From positions 2,706,001 through 2,770,000 of the forward strand of contig NZ_JABBPK010000001.1 in NCBI RefSeq assembly GCF_012933555.1: DNA of 64,000 bases. Direction: 5' to 3'. Positions 18,527-27,836 of the stretch are shown here, in pieces. Position numbers and translations under genes: made by a program. This DNA is from Niallia alba. Its GTDB lineage: Bacteria; Bacillota; Bacilli; Bacillales; Cytobacillaceae. The notes under the pieces were generated by a model, which was not told where the DNA came from, did no database searches, and saw only the letters and a program-made list of their open reading frames with translations. Each line of letters starts with the position of its first letter. The stretch's first letter is position 1.

Positions 18527-18535
18527 ACGTTTTCC
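18519..18535. promoter_or_regulatory. ScrR operator O1 (scrB side)
   Basis: TATGTCAAACGTTTTCC contains the palindromic LacI-family core AAACGTTT and covers the -35 box of the scrB promoter. It is a near mirror image of O2, with centres 65 bases apart. Confidence 0.72.
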
Positions 18536-18586
18536 TTGTTTTATAACAATATTTAAGAGTATTTATAAAAAAATATTCAAATATAT

Positions 18587-18600
18587 GATAAACGTTTGAC
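18587..18600. promoter_or_regulatory. ScrR operator O2 (scrA side)
   Basis: GATAAACGTTTGAC shares the core AAACGTTT. Its reverse complement, GTCAAACGTTTATC, closely matches O1. It overlaps the start of the scrA -35 box. Confidence 0.72.
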
Positions 18601-18624
18601 ACAAAATAAAAATGGTGTTAAGTT
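18596..18624 (+). promoter_or_regulatory. scrA promoter
   Basis: TTGACA (18596-18601), 17 bases, then TAAGTT (18619-18624), about 48 bases before the scrA ATG. The -35 is perfect, the -10 weaker. Confidence 0.6.
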
Positions 18625-18672
18625 TATCGTGCAAAAGGTTTTGAAAGCGATTTAATAGAAAGGGGAATTCAC

Positions 18673-20619
18673 ATGAAACACAGAGAAGTGGCAGAACGGA
18701 TAGCAAAAGCTTTAGGGGAAAACAACTTAATTGCTGCTACACACTGCGCAACAAGACTACGCTTAGTTGTTAAAGATACGAAGCAGATCGATCAAATCTC
18801 TTTGGATGAGGATCCTGATTTAAAGGGAACTTTTAAAGCAAATGGCCAATACCAAATCATCGTCGGTCCTGGTGATGTAAATGTTGTTTATAAAGAATTA
18901 ATTACTATCACAGGTGTTGGCGAAGCTACAAAAGAAGAGTTGAAAGAGGTTACGGAGAAAAAAGAAACCAATCCTGTAATGAAACTAGTAAAGCTATTAT
19001 CTGATATCTTCGTACCGCTAATACCTGCTTTAGTAGCTGGTGGTTTATTGATGGCTTTAAATAATGTTTTAACTGGACAAGGTTTGTTTGGTCCACAATC
19101 GATTGTAGAGATGATACCAGGTATACAAGGTTTTGCAGATATTGTTAACTTAATGGCTTCAGCTCCCTTTGCCTTCTTGCCTATTTTAATTGGTTTTTCC
19201 GCAACAAAACGTTTTGGAGGAAATCCTTACCTTGGTGCAGCAGCAGGTATGATGCTTGTTATGCCTAATTTAGTAAATGGTTATGGCGTAGCAGAGGCAT
19301 TAGCTACGGGACAGATGCCATATTGGGATGTCTTTGGCTTGCAAATTGCTCAAGCGGGTTATCAAGGTCAAGTATTGCCGGTAATTGGAGTTGCTTGGAT
19401 TTTGGCAACACTTGAAAAGTTCTTCCATAAACATTTAAACAATGCAATCGATTTTACTTTTACACCATTATTATCCGTGATTATTACAGGATTTGTTACA
19501 TTCGCATTTGTTGGACCTTTATTACGTGGTGTTTCAAATCAATTAACAGATGGGTTGCTCTGGTTAATCGATACGCTTGGTGGAGTAGGGTATGGATTAT
19601 TTGGTTTGGGTTATTCTGCAGTTGTATTAACAGGCTTGCATCAATCCTTCCCAGCAATTGAGACACAACTACTTGCAGATATTGCCAAAACAGGCGGAAG
19701 TTTTCTTTTTCCGATAGCTTCTGCTGCTAACGTAGCACAAGGAGCGGCATGTTTAGCTATTTTCTTTATATCAAAAAATCAAAAACAAAAAGGGCTAGCA
19801 TCATCAGCATCTTTTTCAGCTATGTTAGGTATAACTGAACCCGCGATGTTTGGGATTAACTTAAAATTGAAATTCCCATTTTTTATTGCTTTGGTTGCAG
19901 CTGGTATAGGAGCAGCATTCATGGGCTTTACAGGAGTACGTAATGTATCTTTAGGTCCTGCAGGATTAATTGGTTTCATTGCAATAGCTCCAAAATCAAT
20001 TCCAATGTTTATGGTTGGAATATTAATTAGTTTTATACTCGCATTCGTAGCAACAATGATTTATGGGCGAAATAAATTAAAAGTTTCATCTATTAATACT
20101 GGAAGTACCAGTACAACAGAAAGAAGCACTACTCCTGTTACTAATATAGCAACAAACGAAGAAATCGCTGCTCCGGTTGAGGGGAAGGCTATTGATTTAG
20201 CTACTGTAAATGATCCAGTTTTCGCTTCAGGCGCAATGGGAAAAGGAATTGCTATTATCCCTCGAATCGGCAAAATATATGCCCCAGCTGAAGGTATTCT
20301 AACTGTTACAAACGATTCCAAACATGCTTATGGCATTCAAACGGAAAAGGGAGCAGAGATTCTTTTGCATATCGGGATAGACACAGTAAAATTAGCAGGG
20401 GAAGGGTTCAAAACCTATGTTAAGCAAGGTCAGAAGTTAAAGAAAGGGGACTTGCTTGGCGAATTTGATATCGAGAAGATTCACGAAGCCGGTTTTGATT
20501 CTACTGTGATGATAATTGTCACGAATTCCAAAGCTTATGAAGAGGTTAAAAGCATGGTCGATGCAGAACTGACTGTTGGAGAAAAAGCAATCACGTTAAT
20601 CCCATCAGTAAACAAATAA
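18673..20619 (+). CDS. scrA: Sucrose-specific PTS enzyme EIIBCA
   Basis: The 648-residue protein takes up and phosphorylates sucrose. Order of domains: EIIB ([11 protein letters not shown], phospho-Cys 25), the EIIC membrane domain (about 110-470, with [49 protein letters not shown]), a Thr/Ser-rich linker, and a C-terminal EIIA-Glc-like domain ([12 protein letters not shown], phospho-His near 566). AAAGGGG stands before the ATG. The fused EIIA means it needs only HPr and enzyme I. It is divergent from scrB and probably cotranscribed with the downstream alpha-galactosidase. Confidence 0.94.
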   Translation: MKHREVAERIAKALGENNLIAATHCATRLRLVVKDTKQIDQISLDEDPDLKGTFKANGQYQIIVGPGDVNVVYKELITITGVGEATKEELKEVTEKKETNPVMKLVKLLSDIFVPLIPALVAGGLLMALNNVLTGQGLFGPQSIVEMIPGIQGFADIVNLMASAPFAFLPILIGFSATKRFGGNPYLGAAAGMMLVMPNLVNGYGVAEALATGQMPYWDVFGLQIAQAGYQGQVLPVIGVAWILATLEKFFHKHLNNAIDFTFTPLLSVIITGFVTFAFVGPLLRGVSNQLTDGLLWLIDTLGGVGYGLFGLGYSAVVLTGLHQSFPAIETQLLADIAKTGGSFLFPIASAANVAQGAACLAIFFISKNQKQKGLASSASFSAMLGITEPAMFGINLKLKFPFFIALVAAGIGAAFMGFTGVRNVSLGPAGLIGFIAIAPKSIPMFMVGILISFILAFVATMIYGRNKLKVSSINTGSTSTTERSTTPVTNIATNEEIAAPVEGKAIDLATVNDPVFASGAMGKGIAIIPRIGKIYAPAEGILTVTNDSKHAYGIQTEKGAEILLHIGIDTVKLAGEGFKTYVKQGQKLKKGDLLGEFDIEKIHEAGFDSTVMIIVTNSKAYEEVKSMVDAELTVGEKAITLIPSVNK

Positions 20620-20697
20620 CCTTAAGTAATCTATGTACTAGATTATAAGAAACCAATTGAGATAGAAAGAAACAACTTGTTTATAGGAGGTATTAAT

Positions 20698-22881
20698 TTG
20701 CCTATTTTTCTTGAAAAAGATGGAAAAACACTCCATCTACAAAACGAAATATTGAGTTATGTGATTTCAATAGAAAAAGAAAAATACGTCACCCATCGTT
20801 ATTGGGGTAGAAGATTAGAAAGTTTTAATGGCAGCACCCAGCTTCAAATGATTGATCGTGGTTTTGCAACTAATCCAATTCCTGATGAGAGAGTGTTTAG
20901 CTTAAATGCACTACCTCTGGAAACAAGTACGCAACAAAGCGGTGATCACCGAATCTCGAATTATACAATACGTTCTCATACGAATCATACACGAACAGAT
21001 TTTTCTTATAAGAAATTCGAAATTCAAACTGGGAAAAAGCGCATAGAGGGGTTACCCACATTAGAAGGCAAAGATTCAGAAGTTACTACACTGACTATTA
21101 CCCTTTATGATGATATTCAGAAGTTGGAAATGAAGCTTTTCTATCATCTTTATGAACAACTACCTGTAATAACACGACATGTAACATTCTTAAATTACGG
21201 TAATCAAGAAGTATTCCTTGACAATGCAGGAAGTCTTCAAGTAGATATCGCGTCAACTACTTTTGATTTGTTAACTCTTTACGGGTCCCATACGAATGAG
21301 GCAAACATTAGCAGAAGGAGATTGCATAATGGTATTCAAAAAATAGAAAGTACTCGTGGTGTAAGTAGTCCACAACATCAACCATTTTTAGCACTTTTAA
21401 ACCCAAATACAGATGAATTTAGTGGAGAAGCACGTGCATTTCATCTCATTTATAGTGGGAATTTTCAAGCACAAGTAGAAGTAGAACAATATGGTTCATC
21501 ACGAGTACAGCTCGGCATAAATGCAGAAGGATTTTCATGGAAGCTTTCACCTGGAGGTAAATTTGAAACACCAGAAGCTGTGATGGTTTATTCTAATCAG
21601 GGATTAAATCATATGAGCAACACTTTTCATAAACTCTATCAAGAACATCTATGTCCAAAGCCCTTTCGAAATCGCGAACGACCGATTCTATTAAATACGT
21701 GGGAAGCTAATTACTTTGATATATCAGAAGAAAAATGTGAAAAATTAGCTGAATTAGCATCACAGGTCGGCATGGAAATGTTTGTTTTAGATGATGGGTG
21801 GTTCGGCAACAGAATGGATGATACTTCCTCGCTTGGAGATTGGAAGGAGAATAAGGAAAAGTTACCGAACGGAATAGCTGGCTTAGCTGAGATGGTGAGA
21901 AATAAAGGAATGAAATTTGGTTTATGGTTTGAACCAGAAATGATTTCAAGAAATAGCGAACTATTTAAAGCAAACTCTGATTGGGTTATACATAGCCCTG
22001 CATATTCACCTTTAGAAGGAAGAAGACAGCTAGTCCTAGATTTATCAAATCGTGAAGTGCAAGACTTTTTAATAAATGTATTAACAGAACATTTAGAAAC
22101 AGGCAAAATTGATTATATTAAATGGGATATGAACCGTCATTTAACCGATATTGGGAGTGCAGCCTTCCCTAAAGATCAACAAGGAGAGATAAGTCATCGA
22201 TATATACTTGGCTTATATCGAATTCTCGAGAAGCTAGTGAAACAATTTCCCAATGTACTATTTGAAAATTGTTCAAGTGGAGGGGGAAGATTTGATCCTG
22301 GAATGATGTATTACATGGCCCAAAATTGGACGAGCGATAATACAGATGCCTTATGTAGGACAAAAATCCAATATGGATACAGTTTGCTTTATCCTCCCAT
22401 TATGATGGCCGCACATGTTTCACCTGTACCGAATCATCAAGTAGGAAGGATAACCTCTCTTGAAACTAGAGGTTTAGTAGCAATGAGTGCCAATTTTGGT
22501 TATGAACTTAACTTAATGGATGTATCAAAAGAGGAACTCACAGAAATAGAAAACCAAATATCCTTTTATAAACAGCATAGAAAACTATTTCAATTTGGGG
22601 AATTTTATCGATTAAAGTCCCCAGGAGAATATTTTGAAACGGCTTGGATGTTTAAAAATGAGGAAGAAGCAATAGTCATTTATTTTAACGGAGTAGCTCG
22701 TCCTGCTGTACCAGTAAACTATTTACCTGTTAATTATCTAGATGATTATGCAACATATAAGGAAATGGACACTGGTAGAATGTATTCTGGTAGTGAACTT
22801 AATTATGCTGGTGTAACTATTCCTCGAGTGAAAGAAGATTATAAAACCTTAATTTATCATTTTATCAAAGTTAATAGGTAA
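20698..22881 (+). CDS. GH36 alpha-galactosidase
   Basis: The 727-residue enzyme removes alpha-1,6-galactose from melibiose or raffinose-type sugars. GH36 marks are WEANYFDISEEKCEKLA, LDDGWFGNR, LWFEPEMIS, YIKWDMNRH (nucleophile Asp) and CSSGGGRFDPGMMYYM followed by WTSDNTDA (acid/base Asp). TTG 20698 is chosen because ATAGGAGG sits 7 bases upstream; an earlier TTG at 20677 lies before that site. No signal peptide, so it acts in the cytoplasm. It follows scrA by 78 bases. Placed with a sucrose PTS, it could supply or use sucrose from raffinose. Confidence 0.93.
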   Translation: MPIFLEKDGKTLHLQNEILSYVISIEKEKYVTHRYWGRRLESFNGSTQLQMIDRGFATNPIPDERVFSLNALPLETSTQQSGDHRISNYTIRSHTNHTRTDFSYKKFEIQTGKKRIEGLPTLEGKDSEVTTLTITLYDDIQKLEMKLFYHLYEQLPVITRHVTFLNYGNQEVFLDNAGSLQVDIASTTFDLLTLYGSHTNEANISRRRLHNGIQKIESTRGVSSPQHQPFLALLNPNTDEFSGEARAFHLIYSGNFQAQVEVEQYGSSRVQLGINAEGFSWKLSPGGKFETPEAVMVYSNQGLNHMSNTFHKLYQEHLCPKPFRNRERPILLNTWEANYFDISEEKCEKLAELASQVGMEMFVLDDGWFGNRMDDTSSLGDWKENKEKLPNGIAGLAEMVRNKGMKFGLWFEPEMISRNSELFKANSDWVIHSPAYSPLEGRRQLVLDLSNREVQDFLINVLTEHLETGKIDYIKWDMNRHLTDIGSAAFPKDQQGEISHRYILGLYRILEKLVKQFPNVLFENCSSGGGRFDPGMMYYMAQNWTSDNTDALCRTKIQYGYSLLYPPIMMAAHVSPVPNHQVGRITSLETRGLVAMSANFGYELNLMDVSKEELTEIENQISFYKQHRKLFQFGEFYRLKSPGEYFETAWMFKNEEEAIVIYFNGVARPAVPVNYLPVNYLDDYATYKEMDTGRMYSGSELNYAGVTIPRVKEDYKTLIYHFIKVNR

Positions 22882-22924
22882 AACAATTCATATGAGACTG
22901 GGACAAGACCTCCTCTGAGATGAA

Positions 22925-22967
22925 AAAGCCGGTGGAATTTTACTCTTCGTAGGATTCCACCGGCTTT
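22925..22967 (+). terminator. Terminator after the alpha-galactosidase gene
   Basis: A 14-bp perfect stem AAAGCCGGTGGAAT / ATTCCACCGGCTTT with a 15-base loop, preceded by GAGACTGGGACAAGAC. The T-run after it is poor. Confidence 0.65.
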
Positions 22968-23072
22968 CATTATTTGATCATTGATCATTATCCTTGAAGA
23001 TATCATCTTCATTACTTACCGTTACAACTTGAATATTATCTTAATTAGTAATATACTTAAAAATAAAGTATC

Positions 23073-23083
23073 TTAGTTACTAA
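23073..23083. promoter_or_regulatory. Possible MarR operator
   Basis: TTAGTTACTAA is an 11-base palindrome 26 bases before the marR start; a related TTAGTAATA lies 28 bases further upstream. MarR proteins commonly bind such sites at their own promoter. Confidence 0.4.
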
Positions 23084-23109
23084 AGTATTTATAAAGGAAG
23101 GTCCATTGT

Positions 23110-23550
23110 ATGAACATCTTTGAAAATTTATTAACTTCATTAAAAAGAGCAAGTGAAGTAAGTGTTTCAATTATGAAGCCTAGAGATGAAGGAGTGATTA
23201 CCCATAACTTAATGATATTTCTTTTTATGATTCAAAATAAAGGTGAAATTAGAACAAGGGAAATATCAGAGCATTTTGGTGTGACATCAGGTGCTGCAAC
23301 TGGCATTGCTGATAAGCTTGAAAACTTAGGATTAATTGAAAGGAACCGAAGTAAAATAGACCGAAGAGTTGTCACTTTAGTTTTATCTGAAAAAGGAAAA
23401 AAACTTGTACAAAGCAAAAAAAGAGAGCATGTTGAGTTGTATCAATACATTTTGCATGATTTTTCTGAAGAAGAGCTATTAAACACAATACGCATGTTAA
23501 ATAAGATCTCAGATAGAATAGATAGTTATAACAACAGGGGAGATATATGA
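23110..23550 (+). CDS. MarR-family transcriptional regulator
   Basis: A 146-residue winged-helix protein: TREISEHFGVTSGAATGIADKLENLGLIERN is the recognition-helix region (seen as TREISEHFGVTSGAATG then IADKLENLGLIERN), followed by the wing DRRVVTLVLSEKGKKLV. It overlaps the start of the following oxidoreductase gene, so it most likely controls that gene and itself. The signal is unknown. Confidence 0.9.
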   Translation: MNIFENLLTSLKRASEVSVSIMKPRDEGVITHNLMIFLFMIQNKGEIRTREISEHFGVTSGAATGIADKLENLGLIERNRSKIDRRVVTLVLSEKGKKLVQSKKREHVELYQYILHDFSEEELLNTIRMLNKISDRIDSYNNRGDI

Positions 23551-24395
23551 TGAAGATTTTAGTAACAGGTTTTACGGGAAAAGTTGGATTACAGGTTGCT
23601 AACTATTTAAAAGACATAGATATACCAATATTATGTGGGGTTCGAAATGTTGAAAGAGCTAGAGCTAAGTTTGGTGATATATATGAATACGTTAGTCTTG
23701 ATTTTTCAGATCCAACTACATTTGATGGGGCTCTTGAAAATATTGACCGCATTTTTTTAATGTACCCACCTGGTGAAAACCTTCCATTCGCTACTTTTTT
23801 AGAAAAGGCAAAGGATAAAGAGATTAAACACATTACCTATTTATCGTTAAAAGACGTCCAATTCATGCCATTTATCCACCATTACAAAATGGAAAAGCTA
23901 ATAAAAAGCTATAACATACCTTATACATTTGTTCGCGCCGGATATTTTATGCAAAATTTAAATGATTTTCTTTGTAAGGAAATTAAAGAAAGACAACGTA
24001 TCTTTGTTCCAGCAGGTAAAGGGAAAACAAGCTTTATTGATACTAGAGATCTTGCTGAAATCTCTGCTTTAACGCTAGTTAATGAAGGAAAGCATAAAAA
24101 CCAAATTTATGCCGTAACAGGGAATGAAGCTCTCGACTTTTTTGATGTTGCAAGTATAATGACCGAAGTGCTTGGAGTAAAAATTCAATATACAAACCCA
24201 TCAGTCAAAGAATTTAGGGAATATATGAAGAAAATAGGTGAAGATGAAGGATTTGTAAATGTTGTCGTTGGTGTTCATATGCCGACAAAACTTGGCCTTG
24301 CAAAAGGAATTAAGCATGATTATGAAAAAGTAACAGGCAAAACGCCTACAAATATTAGAAAATATATAGAGGATTTTAAAGAGAGTTGGATCTAA
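23547..24395 (+). CDS. NmrA-like NAD(P)-binding protein (atypical SDR)
   Basis: The 282-residue protein starts with a Rossmann nucleotide-binding motif (ILVTGFTGKVGLQVANYL) and continues with RIFLMYPPGENLP, HYKMEKLIKSYNIPYTFVRAGYFMQN and SFIDTRDLAEISALTL, as in NmrA/QOR2-type atypical short-chain dehydrogenases. These sense or use NAD(P)H, often in quinone or redox stress responses. The ATG overlaps the marR stop (ATGATGA), so the pair is one operon. The substrate cannot be told. Confidence 0.85.
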   Translation: MMKILVTGFTGKVGLQVANYLKDIDIPILCGVRNVERARAKFGDIYEYVSLDFSDPTTFDGALENIDRIFLMYPPGENLPFATFLEKAKDKEIKHITYLSLKDVQFMPFIHHYKMEKLIKSYNIPYTFVRAGYFMQNLNDFLCKEIKERQRIFVPAGKGKTSFIDTRDLAEISALTLVNEGKHKNQIYAVTGNEALDFFDVASIMTEVLGVKIQYTNPSVKEFREYMKKIGEDEGFVNVVVGVHMPTKLGLAKGIKHDYEKVTGKTPTNIRKYIEDFKESWI

Positions 24396-24446
24396 GGATT
24401 AACAGCAAACACAAGAAATATTCATTATTATAGGAGGATTACCATT

Positions 24447-24824
24447 TTGTGGAGATTAGTAAACGGAAAATTGATTCAAGAAACAGATCAAACAAGGATT
24501 AAATTCAGAACTAATATTAGTAAAGAAATCATTAATAAATTAAATCGAATGTCTGAAGAATACGATACACATATTAATTATTTAATTGAAAACGGACTTA
24601 AAAATTTATTAACAACCGGAATTGTAGAATTCTCTAAGGAATCTAGACCAAAAGATCGTGTTCAGTATAAAACAACTTATGATAAGCAATTGCTTGAAGA
24701 TGCAAAACAATTTGCAAAATCACACCAATTATATATGAATGATATCATTGAATATAGTACGAAATTTATTGATTTAACTAATATTAAAGATAAACAGTAT
24801 AAGAATAGAGTAGAGAGAATGTAG
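24447..24824 (+). CDS. Hypothetical protein, ribbon-helix-helix-like
   Basis: A 125-residue basic protein from TTG 24447 (AGGAGG 9 bases upstream). Two similar halves can be seen: RIKFRTNISKEIINKLNRMSEEY and VQYKTTYDKQLLEDAKQFAKSH, each a beta-strand followed by two helices as in CopG-type ribbon-helix-helix domains. This suggests a tandem DNA-binding fold, but no family is recognised. It lies 51 bases after the NmrA-like gene and could be cotranscribed. Confidence 0.6.
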   Translation: MWRLVNGKLIQETDQTRIKFRTNISKEIINKLNRMSEEYDTHINYLIENGLKNLLTTGIVEFSKESRPKDRVQYKTTYDKQLLEDAKQFAKSHQLYMNDIIEYSTKFIDLTNIKDKQYKNRVERM

Positions 24825-24845
24825 TTTTACTATATTCTTATATTT

Positions 24846-24939
<94 letters not shown>

Positions 24940-24985
24940 AAAATTAAATTTTTTTTATTATTAACCTTCACCTTCAATTAAAAAT

Positions 24986-25031
24986 ACAACAACCGAAAAT
25001 CATCATTGTGACAATGTTTTTCGGTTGTTGT
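24986..25031. terminator. Bidirectional terminator between convergent genes
   Basis: ACAACAACCGAAAA and TTTTCGGTTGTTGT form a perfect 14-bp stem. It separates the hypothetical gene from the minus-strand DUF975 gene. Confidence 0.75.
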
Positions 25032-25049
25032 AGAAATTCATTATTAAAA

Positions 25050-25715
25050 TTAAAGTATTTCTTTTTCATCGGTATCAGCAATTAAATTCTGATAAAAAGT
25101 TGCATTAGATGCATAAACATATGGAGTTAACCATAAAAAACCTATCCCTAATGAAATTAGACATAAAATGCCCCAACCAATAAAGCTTAAATTTAATAAG
25201 AAATATTTCCACTTGTATCCATGCATTCTTCTTCTGCTTTCTGTAATTGCTTCGAAAATCGAATATTCTGGATGATCTTTTAATAACATAAAAGTTTGTG
25301 AATATGCTAGACCTTTAATAATTCCAGGAATTATTAATAATAAGGACCATAAAAAAGTAAAAATACCTACCATGATAGACGCACCTATCACTTTTAACAT
25401 TACCTTTACGTCTGTATAAATAGTGAAAACTTGTGAAATCTCCGCATTTTTTTCTCTAACAAGATCTAGATAAAACCATACTATTGCTATAGATAAAGGT
25501 ATTAATATAACACTAATAATGGCAGTTAATATCGATGCAAGTGGTGGTGTGTATTCTTGATTTAACCAGTTTATGAATCCGCCACTAGCATATATTTCAA
25601 TCGAGAGATTTATACCAGCACTTAAAACAAGATATAAGAAAGTAAGTCCTACTACCTTTCCCCATTCTCCTTTCAATGATTGTCTTGCATCATACTTAAT
25701 TTCTGAAATCTTCAA
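25050..25715 (-). CDS. DUF975 membrane protein, copy 1
   Basis: The 221-residue protein has five to six membrane segments and the DUF975 pattern: ARQSLKGEWGKVVGLTFLYL at the start, LLIIPGIIKGLAYSQTFMLLKDHPE, ITESRRRMHGYKWKYFLLNLSFIGW and GIGFLWLTPYVYASNATFY at the end. The family is common in Firmicutes and has no known function. TTG 25715 follows AAAGGAGG. A close paralogue lies at 34851-35513. Confidence 0.85.
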   Translation of the reverse strand: MKISEIKYDARQSLKGEWGKVVGLTFLYLVLSAGINLSIEIYASGGFINWLNQEYTPPLASILTAIISVILIPLSIAIVWFYLDLVREKNAEISQVFTIYTDVKVMLKVIGASIMVGIFTFLWSLLLIIPGIIKGLAYSQTFMLLKDHPEYSIFEAITESRRRMHGYKWKYFLLNLSFIGWGILCLISLGIGFLWLTPYVYASNATFYQNLIADTDEKEIL

Positions 25716-26119
25716 TTTGTATCCTCCTTTATATTACTCCTTATCATTATAACTATTTTTTTGTAATAATAAAGAATTATTTGATAAATACCCCAAAATT
25801 TCCATGTTTAAAACTAATTAGTTTTATGCCTCTACTAGTTTCTAACTATCCTGGATATTAGAATCGTTATTTTTAAATCCTGCTTTTCAAATAATTAATA
25901 AGACAAGTGATTATTTCTCACTCAGCGTTAAATCCAATCTTATCCATTAAATTTAAATTCTTCTCTCACCTCCCTCCTAACTTTTCTTATCAGCTAAAAG
26001 ATTTTAGAAATAATACATAGTTTTATAAATATAAAGCATTTACATTGTTAGGTAATGAAATGATATGATAGAAAATGAATAGAAAATACAGCATTTTATT
26101 ATTAAGGAGGAAACATACA
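25716..26119. other. Intergenic region
   Basis: About 400 bases between divergent genes. It is AT-rich and contains a poly-pyrimidine stretch (CTCTCACCTCCCTCCTAAC near 25970). I see no gene, RNA structure or clear promoter boxes. Confidence 0.4.
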
Positions 26120-26416
26120 TTGAATATACACATTAGCAATGCTGCGTTAACATGGTTTAAGGATGAAGTTGGTTTACAAGCGGGAAGTCATGTGCGCTTT
26201 TATCCGATGATATATGGAAATAGTCCAGTTCAAGAGAACTTTTCATTAGGATTTTCTATAGAGGCTCCAGTTGATGCGATATCTAGTGTCACAGTAGAAG
26301 AGATTCAGTTCTATGTTGAAGAAACAGATGTTTGGTTTTTTAATGGCCATGACTTATATGTGGAGTATAACGAAACAATGGATGAAGTAGAATATCAATA
26401 TAAAATGCCGAAATAA
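26120..26416 (+). CDS. YneR-like HesB/IscA-type protein
   Basis: A 98-residue protein (NIHISNAALTWFKDEVGLQAG, RFYPMIYGNS, FSLGFSIEAP, FFNGHDLYVEYNE) resembling B. subtilis YneR, a HesB-fold protein. The cysteines that bind Fe-S clusters in IscA/SufA are absent, as usual in YneR-type members, so a cluster-carrier role is doubtful. TTG 26120 is 10 bases after AAGGAGG. It ends 11 bases from the convergent threonine synthase gene. Confidence 0.78.
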   Translation: MNIHISNAALTWFKDEVGLQAGSHVRFYPMIYGNSPVQENFSLGFSIEAPVDAISSVTVEEIQFYVEETDVWFFNGHDLYVEYNETMDEVEYQYKMPK

Positions 26417-26427
26417 GCTTGCTTGGA

Positions 26428-27645
26428 TTATCTTTCAATAAACTCTCCTGGCTGTAAAGTCGGGATATTTGCTAGTTCTACCGTTTCTGGATATTTTATT
26501 CCTGCACCAGTATTTAAACAAACGACGACTTCCTCTTCCTTTATCCACCCTTCTTTTCTTAACTTTTCAGCAGCGGCAAAGGTTGCCGCACCTTCTGGAC
26601 AGATAAAATTACCTTCAAGCTCAGCAACTAGTTTTTGTGCAGTAAGTAATTCGGTTTCTGAAACAGCAATCGCGCAGCCATTTGTATGATATAAGCTTTC
26701 TAGCACAAGGAAATCTCCTAAAGCTTTTGGTACATTTATTCCAAAAGCACAGGTCTCTGAGTTTTCAAAAAAAGCAGATTCTGTCTCGCCATTTTTCCAA
26801 GCTTCCACAATAGGGGAACACCCTTCCGCTTGAACAGCTACAAGTCTAGGAAGTTTATTATCTGAAATCCAGCCGAGCTCTTGCATTTCTTTTAAAGCTT
26901 TGTAAATGCCAATAATACCGACACCTCCACCAGTTGGATATAAAATAACATCAGGTACATTCCAACCAAATTGTTCTACAATCTCATAACCCATTGTTTT
27001 CTTTCCTTCGATACGGTAAGGCTCTTTCAAGGTAGAAGCATCATATACCCCTTTATCTGCGACTAATTTGCCGACGATTTTGCCAGCATCACTAATAAGT
27101 CCATCGACTAAATGCAAATCTCCTCCAGAAATAAACACTTCTTTTCTAGTTATTGCAGGTGCGTCTACAGGCATAACAATGGTTGCTTTAATGTTTGCCT
27201 TTGCTGCATAAAGGGCCCATGCAGCGCCAGCATTTCCATTTGTCGGCATGGCAAGTTGTTTAACCCCGAGCTCTTTCGCTTTGGAAATTCCTACACTTGC
27301 CCCTCTTGTTTTAAAAGAACCAGTTGGAATAATCCCTTCATCCTTTATGTATAAATTAGATAGCTGATAATGCTTTCCTAATTGGGGCATTTTTTCTAAC
27401 GGCGTCCATCCTTCTCCTAATGTAACTATATTCTCTTTTGCACTAACTGGTAAAAGTTCATGATAGCGCCACAAACTAGTTGGTCGTCTTCCGATGCTTT
27501 CCTTCGAAACATGCTCCTTTACTTTCTCTAAATCATAACGAACTAACAAAGGAGAGCCACAGGCGCAAAGCTGCTGAACCTCTGTCACCTCTAACACAGC
27601 CTGGCATTTTGGACATTCTAAATGTGAAACATAGCTATAAGACAT
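26428..27645 (-). CDS. thrC: Threonine synthase
   Basis: The 405-residue PLP enzyme converts O-phosphohomoserine into threonine. An N-terminal zinc-ribbon-like segment (LECPKCQAVLE ... CACGSPLL) precedes the fold-type II core: GEGWTPLEKMP, PTGSFKTRGASVGIS (PLP-lysine in SFK), PTNGNAGAAWALYAAK and YPTGGGVGIIGIYK. This long form with the Cys motif is found in many bacteria beside or instead of the hom-thrC-thrB copy. It stands alone here. GGAGG precedes the ATG. A related activity on another substrate is possible. Confidence 0.88.
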   Translation of the reverse strand: MSYSYVSHLECPKCQAVLEVTEVQQLCACGSPLLVRYDLEKVKEHVSKESIGRRPTSLWRYHELLPVSAKENIVTLGEGWTPLEKMPQLGKHYQLSNLYIKDEGIIPTGSFKTRGASVGISKAKELGVKQLAMPTNGNAGAAWALYAAKANIKATIVMPVDAPAITRKEVFISGGDLHLVDGLISDAGKIVGKLVADKGVYDASTLKEPYRIEGKKTMGYEIVEQFGWNVPDVILYPTGGGVGIIGIYKALKEMQELGWISDNKLPRLVAVQAEGCSPIVEAWKNGETESAFFENSETCAFGINVPKALGDFLVLESLYHTNGCAIAVSETELLTAQKLVAELEGNFICPEGAATFAAAEKLRKEGWIKEEEVVVCLNTGAGIKYPETVELANIPTLQPGEFIER

Positions 27646-27722
27646 CGTTTTCCTCCAATATAAAATTATTCATTACACATTTACAAGATACATAGAAAGA
27701 ATTAATTGTCTAACAAACGAAA

Positions 27723-27764
27723 AAAAACCAAAGGTATCCTCTAAAAAGGATGCCTTTGGTTTTT
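27723..27764. terminator. Bidirectional terminator after the MurA-like gene
   Basis: AAAAACCAAAGGTATCC pairs with GGATGCCTTTGGTTTTT around an 8-base loop; A- and T-runs on both sides allow stopping in either direction. Confidence 0.82.
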
Positions 27765-27836
27765 CCAATCAGCTAGAGTTATTATTATCTATCTATCATT
27801 ATATTAAAGTATGTGAGATTATACAATTTCGATATA

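Noticed and set aside
23603-23833. Minus-strand gene inside the NmrA-like gene
   Set aside because: It overlaps a complete Rossmann protein on the other strand and has no family features.
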